Assembly (NCBI GenBank): GCA_963759235.1
Contig: CAVWYO010000007.1
Location: 310,001-374,000, forward strand
Source: Bauldia sp963759235
GTDB taxonomy: Bacteria > Pseudomonadota > Alphaproteobacteria > Rhizobiales > Kaistiaceae
Direction of reading: 5' to 3'
DNA: 64,000 nucleotides
The notes beneath the pieces are model-generated. The model had not been told where the DNA came from. It did no database searches and worked only from the letters and a program-made list of their open reading frames with translations. The translations under genes were made by a program, and so were the position numbers. This document shows, one piece after another, positions 1 through 7,583 of the stretch; position 1 is the first letter of the stretch, and each line of letters begins with the position of its first letter.

Positions 1-373
1 CCTTGTCCATCTGCGCGGCGATTTTTCCGGGGTACCATTCGTCGCCGGCGTCGATCCACGCCGCATAGGGACTCTCGATGGCGTCGAGGAGAACGTTTCT
101 GGTGAACGGCCGACCTTTGTTGACGTGGTTCTCGATGAGGATGACGGGCCGCTCGCGCGCCCCCACCAGCGCGCGAAGACGGGACACCGCCTCCGGTTCG
201 GACCCGTCATCGGCGATCACGATGCGGAAGGCTCCGTCCCAACCCTGGGCATCGACCGACGCGAGGGTGATCGCCAGATCGTCGACGGCGTTGTAGTGCG
301 GGATCAGGACGTCGATCGCCGGCTTATGGTCGCCCGGGGCCGCTGCATCGCCCGATGAGTTCGACCCAGGCAT
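1..373 (-). CDS. Glycosyltransferase family 2, partial (3' end beyond window)
   Basis: Only the N-terminal ~124 residues are in the window; the gene runs off the left edge. From an ATG at 373 the frame reads a short hydrophilic leader, then IDVLIPHYN (residues ~20-28), IADDGSEPEA, a NKGRPFTRN stretch and AAWIDAGDEW. This order (beta-strand with PxYN, DDGS, NxGxxxxRN, then an acidic D-x-G-D metal/nucleotide site) is the classic GT-A fold of GT2 enzymes, which transfer a sugar from a nucleotide sugar at the cytoplasmic face. The start overlaps the last 50 bases of the upstream GT4 gene, so the two are probably co-transcribed and translationally coupled. Together with the sulfotransferase next door it suggests assembly of a decorated surface polysaccharide. 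The acceptor and donor cannot be deduced. Confidence 0.85.
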   Translation of the reverse strand, partial: MPGSNSSGDAAAPGDHKPAIDVLIPHYNAVDDLAITLASVDAQGWDGAFRIVIADDGSEPEAVSRLRALVGARERPVILIENHVNKGRPFTRNVLLDAIESPYAAWIDAGDEWYPGKIAAQMDK

Positions 374-1577
374 TGGCGAAGTGCTCCTCGGTGAAGGTCG
401 CAACGCTGGCGGGGCCATTGTCGCCAAGCCGCCGGCGCAGATCCGGATCGACGATCAGTTTCTCCAGCGCGGCCGCCAGCGACGTCGCTCCGCCTGCCCG
501 GTCGACCATCAGGCCGTTGACGCCGTCGACGACGAACTGGTTCACACCCGGGCAGTCGGCGAAAGCAACGACCGGCATCTTTAGCGCCAGGGCTTCCGCA
601 GGAGCAAGGCCGAATCCCTCGAACTCGGCCGGGTGGCAGAAGATCGCGGTGCGGCTGTATTCCTCACCGAGATCAGAGCGATGCCCGGCGAGCTTGAACG
701 AATTCTTCAGCCCCAGCGCTTCTGCCTGCGCGACGAGCTTGCCCTTCTGCGGGCCCTCCCCATAAATCACCACCTGCCAGTCAGGGTATTTGGCGACCAG
801 CATCGACCATGCGTCGAGCAGAATCGCATAGTTCTTGACCGGCGAGAGCCGCCCCACCGCAAGGATGACCTTGTCCCGTTTCTCCCGCGGCTGGTGCCGC
901 AGCACCTCGTTCGACACGTAGTTGGGGATGACGACGATTCTGTTCTGAAGGTGCTGCGGAAACCAGGTTCCGAATTCGGCGAAGATCACGTGGATGGCGG
1001 CGGCATGGCGGAGCGCCTTCAGCCTGAGCTTGCGGTCGTGCGGATTGGAGCTCCAGCGCTTCGGATCGAGATAGTCGCGGGCGGGCACATTGTGATTGGT
1101 GGGGATGACCTTGACATCGGTGCCGGCCCCGGCCAGCAACGCAGGAGTATTGGCCGGCGGCAGGAAGCTGATCGCCACATCCGGTCTGGCGTGGCGGAAA
1201 TAGTCGCGAAGCAGGGAAACGACCGGGTCCTTCTTCAGATGCCATTCGGCCATGTTCCGCAGCCAATCCGGCAAGCGCCTGGAGGTCAGCCATTTGAGCG
1301 GCCGCCGGCGCGGCAGCGAGTATCTCGGGAACAGGTTGATCAGCTCGACCCGCCGATCGAGCGGATAGAACGGCCGGCCGTCCTGTTCCTCGAAATGGAT
1401 GCAGGTGACCTCATAACCCCGCGCAATGAGCATATTGGCGAGCTCGATGAAGATGCGCTCCGCCCCACCACTGCGAGCCACCAGATTGGCGATGATCAAT
1501 GCGACGTGCTTCATCGGCCGTCGGAAGCGATCCGGTCCAGACGCGACAGAGCGAGCCGAATCCTGATCCGTCTTCAT
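324..1577 (-). CDS. Glycosyltransferase family 4
   Basis: A 417-residue GT-B fold glycosyltransferase. Visible marks are the N-terminal donor-side glycine loop (RSGGAER, near residue 38), the start of the C-terminal Rossmann domain (VGRLSPVKNYAILLDAW) and the GT4 E-x7-E signature region (EFEGFGLAPAEALALKMPVV) followed by GVNGLMVD. GT4 enzymes are retaining transferases used in capsule, LPS and exopolysaccharide synthesis. An alternative start is the ATG at 1514, which gives MKHVALIIANL, a more typical GT4 beginning; the 21 residues before it look like linker and no strong ribosome site distinguishes the two. The gene lies between a sulfotransferase upstream (37 bases apart) and a GT2 that overlaps its 3' end, all on the same strand. 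Confidence 0.88.
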   Translation of the reverse strand: MKTDQDSARSVASGPDRFRRPMKHVALIIANLVARSGGAERIFIELANMLIARGYEVTCIHFEEQDGRPFYPLDRRVELINLFPRYSLPRRRPLKWLTSRRLPDWLRNMAEWHLKKDPVVSLLRDYFRHARPDVAISFLPPANTPALLAGAGTDVKVIPTNHNVPARDYLDPKRWSSNPHDRKLRLKALRHAAAIHVIFAEFGTWFPQHLQNRIVVIPNYVSNEVLRHQPREKRDKVILAVGRLSPVKNYAILLDAWSMLVAKYPDWQVVIYGEGPQKGKLVAQAEALGLKNSFKLAGHRSDLGEEYSRTAIFCHPAEFEGFGLAPAEALALKMPVVAFADCPGVNQFVVDGVNGLMVDRAGGATSLAAALEKLIVDPDLRRRLGDNGPASVATFTEEHFANAWVELIGRCSGPGRP

Positions 1578-1614
1578 TCAAAGGCCGGCAAGATCCGGGC
1601 GCCCGACGCGGGCA

Positions 1615-2595
1615 TCACAAGAAGATTTCTGCGGTCAACTCCGCGAAACGGCGCGCCGACATGCCTTTGTATTCCTCGCTGTCCTCGATCGGGGCGGTCG
1701 CCAGGGACGGAAACACGGGCGGCGGGCGATCACTCAGAAAGTCACGACGCAGTCTCTCGTTCTCCTCGTCGAAGGAGGCGTAAAACGCTTCCATGTCGTG
1801 GCGGGATACCCAGTCGACATGGTTGCGCAATCCGCCCTTCTTTGCGCGCTTCTCGAGCTTCTCCACCACGGCTTCCAGTCGCCCCTTGCCGACCTTGGTT
1901 GCGTTCAGCAGACGTTTGTACTCGACCAGCTCCAGCGGCAAAGACAGGTTCTCCGCCGCGTTCCGCGGAGCGTCGGACACCGCGACCCCCAGATGGCCGA
2001 AGAAAGCATCGATAAGGCCGTGCTGCTGGATATCTTCGTAGATCAGCACGTCGACCTTTCCGAACACGTTCTTGAATATCGACAACTGCCGATGGTACTC
2101 GAACTCATACCGTTCATCGACGAGGAATTGACGAAAGCTCAAGGAATATTTTCCGGACTTGACCTTCTGCTGATAGAGCGACCGCGCAAAGCTGTCCTGG
2201 CGGCGGAGGACGACGAGGATGGTGACGTCATCGAGGCCGATGATGTCCTTTAGCCGTCTGACATAGGCTTCGCGCCGCGCCCAGTAGTCACCGTTTTCCG
2301 GCAACACATGCCGGTAGATCGGCTCGGCGCTGAGGAGGACCGTCTCGCCCGACCGGACCCGATTCCGGATGAGCTCGGCGAACCGCTTGGCGTCATCGAG
2401 GGACATTCGCTTCCCGATGCCGGCGATCGCGTGCGCGAAGTCATGATGGCCGCGGTAGTGGCCGCGCAGCCCGATTTCCGCGTAGGACGGATACCAGAGG
2501 CCGCGCCGCGCCAGCGTTTTCCGATGCTCGGCGGCAAATCGCTGGATGGCGGTGGTTCCCGTCTTGTGGGTGCCGATATGGACGACCAGTGTCAT
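1615..2595 (-). CDS. Sulfotransferase-like protein
   Basis: 326 residues starting MTLVVHIGTHKTGTTAIQ. The GTHKTGTT segment right at the N-terminus is the 5'-phosphosulfate binding loop of PAPS-dependent sulfotransferases, and VVLRRQDSFARSLYQQ (around residues 135-150) fits the 3'-phosphate binding Arg/Ser region. These enzymes move sulfate from PAPS to a hydroxyl, often on a sugar. It is the first gene of a minus-strand run with a GT4 and a GT2, so sulfation of a surface glycan or of a lipid-linked sugar is the natural reading; this is inference. The C-terminal half is charged and not recognisable to me. Confidence 0.75.
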   Translation of the reverse strand: MTLVVHIGTHKTGTTAIQRFAAEHRKTLARRGLWYPSYAEIGLRGHYRGHHDFAHAIAGIGKRMSLDDAKRFAELIRNRVRSGETVLLSAEPIYRHVLPENGDYWARREAYVRRLKDIIGLDDVTILVVLRRQDSFARSLYQQKVKSGKYSLSFRQFLVDERYEFEYHRQLSIFKNVFGKVDVLIYEDIQQHGLIDAFFGHLGVAVSDAPRNAAENLSLPLELVEYKRLLNATKVGKGRLEAVVEKLEKRAKKGGLRNHVDWVSRHDMEAFYASFDEENERLRRDFLSDRPPPVFPSLATAPIEDSEEYKGMSARRFAELTAEIFL

Positions 2596-2737
2596 GGTGG
2601 GGCAAGCGCCGCGTCGGGTGGAGGGTCTCGGCTGACGGGCGCGGAGGCGGTCAGACGCGGCCCGAAAAATCCAACATGGAAGTCATTCGTCGAGTGGATA
2701 TCATGCGGCACTCCGGCTCCTCAAGGCGGGCACGACG

Positions 2738-3877
2738 ATGGCCTTTGATCTCATTTTGAAGAACGGCCGGGTTCTCGACCCGTCGCAAGGCCTGGATGCC
2801 GTCACCGACGTCGCATTCGCCGGCGGCCGCGTCGCCGCCCTCGGTGACGATCTCGCTCCCGACCGCCACACCGATATCCGCGACGTCTCGGGCCGAATCG
2901 TCGCGCCGGGCTTCATCGACCTCCACACCCACGTCTATTGGGGCGGCACCTCGCTTGGCGTCGACGCCGGCGAGATCGCCCGCCGCAGCGGCGTCACCAC
3001 CTTCGTCGACACCGGTAGCGCCGGCGCCGGCAACTTCGCCGGCTTCCGCAAGCATGTGATCGAGCCGAGCGAACCGCGTATCCTTGCCTATCTCCACGTC
3101 TCCTTCGCCGGGATTTTCGCCTTCTCGAGGACCATCATGGTCGGCGAGAGCAGCGACCTTCGGCTGATGAGCCCGGCCGACGCGGTCGAGGTGGTCAAGG
3201 CAAACCGCGACGTCATCGTCGGCATCAAGGTAAGGGTCGGCCGCAACGCCGGCGGGGCGTCCGGCCTGGCTCCCCTCGACATCGCGCTCGACGTTGCCGA
3301 GGAGACCGGCCTGCCGCTGATGGCCCATATCGACGAGCCGCCGCCGACCTATGACGAGGTGCTGGCCCGGCTGAGGCCGGACGACATCCTCACCCACGCC
3401 TTCCGGCCGTTTCCCAACACTCCGGTCAGCGGCCAGGGGGCGGTCAAGCCGTCGGTGATCGCGGCGCGCGAACGCGGCGTCCGTTTCGACATCGGACACG
3501 GCATGGGCTCCTTCGCCTTCGCTACGGCGCGAGCGATGCTCGCTGGCGGCTTCCTGCCCGATACCATCTCCTCCGATGTCCATAAGTTGTCGGCCGAGGG
3601 CCCGGCCTTCGACCAGGCGGTTACGCTGTCGAAGTTTCTCTGCCTCGGCGTTCCGCTCCCCGAGGTGATCCGGGCGACGACGGTGAACGCGGCGGCCATC
3701 CTGAGGCGCGAGGACCTCGGCACCCTTCGTCCCGGCGCGACCGGCGACGCGACGGTCTTCACGGTGGAAAAGGGCAAATTCGATTATCTCGACGTGGTCG
3801 GCGAGGTGCTGACCGGCGCGGAGAAGATTGTCGCCAAGGGAATTGTCCTCGGCGGCCGCTGGTGGCATCCGGACTGA
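2738..3877 (+). CDS. Amidohydrolase/deacetylase family metallohydrolase
   Basis: 379 residues of the amidohydrolase superfamily (dihydroorotase/EF_0837-like branch). It opens with the beta-sandwich segment LILKNGRVLDPSQ, then the first metal motif HTHVYWGG (about residues 66-73), a candidate carboxylated lysine in VGIKVRVG, further histidines in LMAHIDEPP and ILTHAFRP, and the late Asp in TISSDVHKLS. These residues would hold a binuclear zinc centre for hydrolysis of a cyclic amide or N-acyl group. The substrate is not predictable; family members are annotated as dihydroorotase-like or deacetylases. It stands alone on the plus strand, converging on ruvX with 8 bases between the two stops. Confidence 0.8.
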   Translation: MAFDLILKNGRVLDPSQGLDAVTDVAFAGGRVAALGDDLAPDRHTDIRDVSGRIVAPGFIDLHTHVYWGGTSLGVDAGEIARRSGVTTFVDTGSAGAGNFAGFRKHVIEPSEPRILAYLHVSFAGIFAFSRTIMVGESSDLRLMSPADAVEVVKANRDVIVGIKVRVGRNAGGASGLAPLDIALDVAEETGLPLMAHIDEPPPTYDEVLARLRPDDILTHAFRPFPNTPVSGQGAVKPSVIAARERGVRFDIGHGMGSFAFATARAMLAGGFLPDTISSDVHKLSAEGPAFDQAVTLSKFLCLGVPLPEVIRATTVNAAAILRREDLGTLRPGATGDATVFTVEKGKFDYLDVVGEVLTGAEKIVAKGIVLGGRWWHPD

Positions 3878-3885
3878 ACGGCTCT

Positions 3886-4362
3886 TCACAGGCTCGCCAG
3901 CCGGTCGAGGGCGCCTTGCAGGATGTACGCCGCGGCCATCTTGTCGACCACCTCGCCGCGCCGCTTGCGGCTGGCGTCGGCCTCCAGCAACGTCCGGGTG
4001 ACCGCCGCCGTCGACAGCCGCTCGTCCCAGAATGCGATCGGCAGGTCGGTGAACCGCGTCAGATTGCGCGCGAAGGCGCGCGTTGCCTGGGCGCGCGGTC
4101 CTTCCGACCCGTCCATGTTGACGGGCAGGCCGAGAACCAGCCCGACCGGCTGACGGTCGGCGACCCGTTTCATCAACTCCCCCACATCGGCGGTGAATTT
4201 CGTCCGCCGGATCACGACCAAGGGTGTGGCGATCCGGCGGCGAGGATCGGAGGTCGCCAGACCAATGGTCTTGGTGCCGAGGTCGAGGCCGATCAGCCGT
4301 CCGACCGGCGGGATCGCGGCGGCAAGCTCTTCAAGGGAGCGAGGTGGCTCTGATTTCGCCAT
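3886..4362 (-). CDS. ruvX: Holliday junction resolvase-like RuvX (YqgF)
   Basis: 158 residues, normal size for the YqgF/RuvX family. RNase H-fold motifs are all present: IGLDLGTKTIGLA (first Asp), VLGLPVNMDGSEG, the FWDERLSTAAV strand (Glu) and EVVDKMAAAYILQ (last Asp), giving an intact D/E/D active site. The family acts on 16S rRNA 5'-end maturation and possibly on Holliday junctions. It is divergent from the UPF0173 hydrolase gene and convergent with the amidohydrolase. Confidence 0.92.
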   Translation of the reverse strand: MAKSEPPRSLEELAAAIPPVGRLIGLDLGTKTIGLATSDPRRRIATPLVVIRRTKFTADVGELMKRVADRQPVGLVLGLPVNMDGSEGPRAQATRAFARNLTRFTDLPIAFWDERLSTAAVTRTLLEADASRKRRGEVVDKMAAAYILQGALDRLASL

Positions 4363-4451
4363 GGCGCTCTATTATCGTGGCCCTCGCCGATTGTCGTCGC
4401 CCGATCGCTCAGGGACCGGGCGGGCGGGAAAACAACAACAGGGAGGATGCT

Positions 4452-5147
4452 GTGAAGCTCACTTGGTTCGGCCATTCGGCCTTTCGTATCGATATCGACG
4501 GGGCGGCGATCATGATCGACCCGTTCCTTGCCAATCCGACGTTCGAGGGTCACCACCCGACCGCCTATGGCGGCGCGACCCATGTGGTGCTGACCCACGG
4601 TCACGACGACCACATCGGCTCGACCGTCGAAATCTGCAAGGCTACCGGGGCGACGCTCATCGCCAATTTCGAGATCTGCAACCACCTTGCGGAGATGGGC
4701 GTCGAGAACTGCAGCCCGATGAACACCGGCGGCCGGATCGACTATGGCGCCTTTGACGTCGCTTTCGTCCCGGCCTGGCATTCTTCGGGCACGGTGATCG
4801 ACGGCAGGTCGATCTATCTCGGCAATCCGTGCGGCGTTGTCATTACCGCGCGGGGAGAGAAGCCCCTCCTCCACATGGGCGATACCGACATCTTCTCGGA
4901 CATGGCGCTGATCAACGAAATCTACGCGCCGAAGATCGGCATCGTGCCGATCGGCGACCGCTTCACCATGGGGCCGAAACTGGCTGCCATGGCGTGCCGG
5001 CGTTTCTTCGACTTCGAAACGGTGATCCCCTGCCACTTCGAGACTTTCTCCGCGCTGCACGGAACCTCGGATGCGTTCATTGCCCTCATGGCGGGTACGA
5101 ACGCCAAAGTTCTCGTTCCGAAGCGCGGAGTGGCGGTGGAGTTGTAG
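4452..5147 (+). CDS. UPF0173 metal-dependent hydrolase (metallo-beta-lactamase fold)
   Basis: 231 residues from a GTG start preceded by GGGAGG at 4441-4446 with a 5-base spacer; this start is preferred because the upstream open frame lacks any family similarity. The protein begins VKLTWFGHSAFRI and carries THGHDDHIG (residues ~52-60), the HxHxDH zinc motif, plus MGDTDIF and PCHFETF for the later Asp and His ligands. UPF0173 proteins are stand-alone metallo-beta-lactamase hydrolases whose physiological substrate is unknown. It is convergent with sciP. Confidence 0.9.
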   Translation: MKLTWFGHSAFRIDIDGAAIMIDPFLANPTFEGHHPTAYGGATHVVLTHGHDDHIGSTVEICKATGATLIANFEICNHLAEMGVENCSPMNTGGRIDYGAFDVAFVPAWHSSGTVIDGRSIYLGNPCGVVITARGEKPLLHMGDTDIFSDMALINEIYAPKIGIVPIGDRFTMGPKLAAMACRRFFDFETVIPCHFETFSALHGTSDAFIALMAGTNAKVLVPKRGVAVEL

Positions 5148-5179
5148 GGGGCGGATCGGACGGTCCGCCGGCGACCGGA

Positions 5180-5455
5180 TCAGCCGCGATATTGCTGGAT
5201 GCGCGTGGTCCTCAGACCGGCGAGGCCGTGCTCGTCGATCGACTGTTGCCAGGAAAGGAATTCCTCGACGGTCAAGGTGTACCGACTGCAGGCCTCTTCC
5301 AGGCTGAGCAGCCCGCCGCGGACCGCGGCGACCACCTCCGCCTTGCGGCGGATCACCCAGCGTTTTGTGTCGCGCGGCGGCAGATCGGCGATGGTCAGCG
5401 GACTTCCATCAGGGCCGATAACATACTTGACGCGCGGACGAACCTGATCGGTCAT
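5180..5455 (-). CDS. sciP: SciP, CtrA inhibitory protein (DUF1153)
   Basis: 91 residues that follow the SciP/DUF1153 pattern throughout: VRPRVKYVIGPDGSPLT, IADLPPRDTKRWVIRRKAEV, GGLLSLEEACSRYTLTVEEF and the C-terminal RTTRIQQY. In Caulobacter SciP is a small helix-turn-helix protein that binds CtrA and blocks recruitment of RNA polymerase at CtrA-activated promoters in the early swarmer cell. The family is restricted to Alphaproteobacteria, so this gene is the best taxonomic marker in the window. A CtrA-like TTAA-N7-CTAA site lies about 55 bases upstream of its start. Confidence 0.93.
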   Translation of the reverse strand: MTDQVRPRVKYVIGPDGSPLTIADLPPRDTKRWVIRRKAEVVAAVRGGLLSLEEACSRYTLTVEEFLSWQQSIDEHGLAGLRTTRIQQYRG

Positions 5456-5509
5456 TCTACTCTCACACTCATCCTGACCCGTCCAGCCGACGAGACTAGG
5501 TCGTTGGCT

Positions 5510-5524
5510 TTAAAAATTGGCTAA
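5510..5524. promoter_or_regulatory. Candidate CtrA-binding box upstream of sciP
   Basis: The bases TTAA at 5510-5513, a 7-base spacer and CTAA at 5521-5524 match the CtrA consensus TTAA-N7-TTAA with one mismatch. It sits 55-69 bases upstream of the sciP start in an AT-rich patch of a GC-rich region, in the intergenic space shared with mnmA. In Caulobacter sciP transcription depends on CtrA, which makes the position meaningful, but one-mismatch sites are expected about twice by chance in 64 kb of this composition (rough estimate). Confidence 0.4.
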
Positions 5525-5597
5525 GTGTCCGGCAACAAATCGGTAAGATTTGTAGAGGCTTGGCCTCACCGCCCCGGCACGGAGCCGGCCTGACGCC

Positions 5598-5625
5598 TTG
5601 AAGATGGCGCGATCGCGCCTATAGT
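5598..5625 (+). promoter_or_regulatory. Sigma70-type promoter for mnmA
   Basis: TTGAAG at 5598-5603 and TATAGT at 5620-5625 are separated by 16 bases, a good housekeeping -35/-10 pair. Transcription would begin near 5632, which supports translation of mnmA from the ATG at 5683 rather than from the in-frame TTG at 5635 that would lie at the very 5' end of the message. Confidence 0.5.
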
Positions 5626-5682
5626 CCGGTATCGTTGAACAAGGCGCGGGCGGCCAAAAACCTCCGCCAAAGCAAAGTCTTT

Positions 5683-6876
5683 ATGCGCGCAAGCCTTGAC
5701 CTTCCCGGCAGTCCCGAGCGGACCCGCGTCGTTGTCGCGATGTCCGGCGGCGTCGATTCTTCGGTCGTCGCCGGGCTGCTCAAGACCGCCGGTTACGACG
5801 TGGTCGGCGTGACCCTGCAGCTCTACGACCACGGGGAAGCGACGCACCGCAAGGGCGCCTGCTGCGCCGGCCAGGACATCCACGACGCCCGCCACGTCGC
5901 CGAAACGCTGGGGATTCCCCACTACGTCCTCGACTATGAGGAACGCTTCCGCACGGCCGTCATCGACGCCTTCGCCGACAGCTATGTTGCCGGCGAGACC
6001 CCGGTGCCGTGCGTCGCCTGCAATCAGACCGTGAAGTTCGCCGATTTGCTGGAGACCGCCAGGCAACTCGGCGCCGACGCGCTGGCAACCGGCCACTATG
6101 TCCGCTCCGAGCGGCGCGCTGGAGGGCGGGCGCTCTACCGGCCGGTCGACCTCGACCGTGACCAGAGCTATTTCCTCTTCGCCACGACCCGGCCGCAGCT
6201 CGATTTCCTGCGCTTTCCGCTCGGCACCATGACCAAGGCCGAGACCCGCGCCGCCGCGCATGAACTGGCCTTACCGGTCGCCGAGAAGTCGGACAGTCAG
6301 GACATCTGCTTCGTGCCGAGCGGCCGCTACGCCGACGTGATCCGCAAGCTGAAGCCCGGCGCCTCCGAAGCCGGCGACATCGTTCACATCGACGGTCGCG
6401 TGCTCGGCCGCCATCAGGGCATCATCGACTTCACCATCGGCCAGCGCCGCGGCATCGGCGTCGCCCTCGGCGAACCGCTCTACGTGGTTCATCTCGATCC
6501 GGCCGGCCATCGCGTCATCGTCGGCCCGCGTGGCGCGCTCGCCACCCGCCGGCTTCACCTGCGCGCCGTCAACTGGCTCGGCGACACGCCGCTCACCGAG
6601 TTGCCTCGCGACGGCATCGACGTTTACGCCCGGGTCCGCTCGACCCGTCCGCCGGCCCCCGCTCGGCTGGTGGCCGACGGGGAACGTGTGCACGTGGACC
6701 TGTCGGCCGAGGAAGCCGGGGTCGCACCGGGCCAGGCTTGCGTGCTCTATGATGCGGACGGCGATGGCGCCCGCGTGCTCGGCGGCGGCTGGATCGAGCG
6801 ATCCGAGCACGACGCCAAGGCGGAACGTGCCTTGCAGAAGCTGGTCAACCCGGATAAGGCCGTCGCCGCGCTGTAG
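5683..6876 (+). CDS. mnmA: tRNA-specific 2-thiouridylase MnmA
   Basis: 397 residues from ATG 5683. The PP-loop MSGGVDSS (residues ~20-27) binds ATP to adenylate U34 of tRNA Lys, Glu and Gln. The two catalytic cysteines are C113 (in VACNQTVKF, matching the CNxxIKF motif) and C209 (in SQDICF); the first carries persulfide sulfur. The TGHY, GRHQGIIDFTIGQRRG and C-terminal beta-barrel regions are also typical. An in-frame TTG at 5635 would add 16 residues but lies at the predicted transcription start. pmtA follows after 8 bases and probably shares the message. Confidence 0.95.
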   Translation: MRASLDLPGSPERTRVVVAMSGGVDSSVVAGLLKTAGYDVVGVTLQLYDHGEATHRKGACCAGQDIHDARHVAETLGIPHYVLDYEERFRTAVIDAFADSYVAGETPVPCVACNQTVKFADLLETARQLGADALATGHYVRSERRAGGRALYRPVDLDRDQSYFLFATTRPQLDFLRFPLGTMTKAETRAAAHELALPVAEKSDSQDICFVPSGRYADVIRKLKPGASEAGDIVHIDGRVLGRHQGIIDFTIGQRRGIGVALGEPLYVVHLDPAGHRVIVGPRGALATRRLHLRAVNWLGDTPLTELPRDGIDVYARVRSTRPPAPARLVADGERVHVDLSAEEAGVAPGQACVLYDADGDGARVLGGGWIERSEHDAKAERALQKLVNPDKAVAAL

Positions 6877-6884
6877 GGGGGGAT

Positions 6885-7571
6885 ATGGCCAAACCCATGG
6901 GTGGTTCCGGAAAGTCGGCGGTCGCCAGGGCGAGCGGAGCGACACTGGCCAGCATCGACGGCTCCCACGTCGTTGCCGCCTATGCCCGCTGGGCGCCGAC
7001 CTACGACAAGTGGTTCGGCGCCCTGACGACGCGGGCCCGCCGGACCGGGGTTGCCGAGATCAACAAGCTGCCGCCGGCCCGGGTGCTCGAACTCGGTGTC
7101 GGTACCGGCATCTCCCTGCCGGACTACGACCGCAAGCACCGCATCGTCGGCATCGATCTCAGCCGGGACATGCTCGACATCGCCCGCAAGCGGGTGGCCG
7201 ACAGGAAGCTCGATCAGGTCGAGTCGCTTCAGGAGATGGATGCCGGGAACCTCGCCTTCGAGGACGGCTCCTTTGATGCCGCCACGGCCATGTTCGTGGT
7301 CTCCGTGGTTCCCGACCCCGACCGGGTGCTGGCCGAGATGGTCCGGGTGGTGAGACCCGGCGGCCGCGTGGTTCTCGTCAATCACTTCTCGGTCGACAAG
7401 GGCCCCCGCGCCTGGGTCGAGCGGTGGATGTCCCGTTTTTCCGCCAAGCTCGGCTGGCGCCCCACATTCCCGATCGAGCTGATGCTCGGCCGGCCGGGTC
7501 TAACGCTGGTCGAGAGAAGAAGCGTGATGAGCTTCGAGCTCTTCACCATGCTGGTCTTTGATCGGGTCTGA
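6885..7571 (+). CDS. pmtA: Phosphatidylethanolamine N-methyltransferase, Rhodobacter-type PmtA
   Basis: 228 residues of a class I SAM-dependent methyltransferase. Motif I is LELGVGTGISLPDY (residues ~69-82), followed by VGIDLSRDMLDIARKR (motif post-I), MDAGNLAFEDGSFD, and VVRPGGRVVLVNHF. The preceding YARWAPTYDKWFG and the C-terminal GWRPTFPIELM patterns match UbiE-like PmtA enzymes of Rhodobacter type, which methylate phosphatidylethanolamine in steps to phosphatidylcholine at the inner membrane. Another lipid or quinone methyltransferase role cannot be excluded. It is cotranscribed with mnmA by spacing and converges on the IlvD/Edd gene with 12 bases between stops. Confidence 0.78.
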   Translation: MAKPMGGSGKSAVARASGATLASIDGSHVVAAYARWAPTYDKWFGALTTRARRTGVAEINKLPPARVLELGVGTGISLPDYDRKHRIVGIDLSRDMLDIARKRVADRKLDQVESLQEMDAGNLAFEDGSFDAATAMFVVSVVPDPDRVLAEMVRVVRPGGRVVLVNHFSVDKGPRAWVERWMSRFSAKLGWRPTFPIELMLGRPGLTLVERRSVMSFELFTMLVFDRV

Positions 7572-7583
7572 CCGCTCTCGGCG

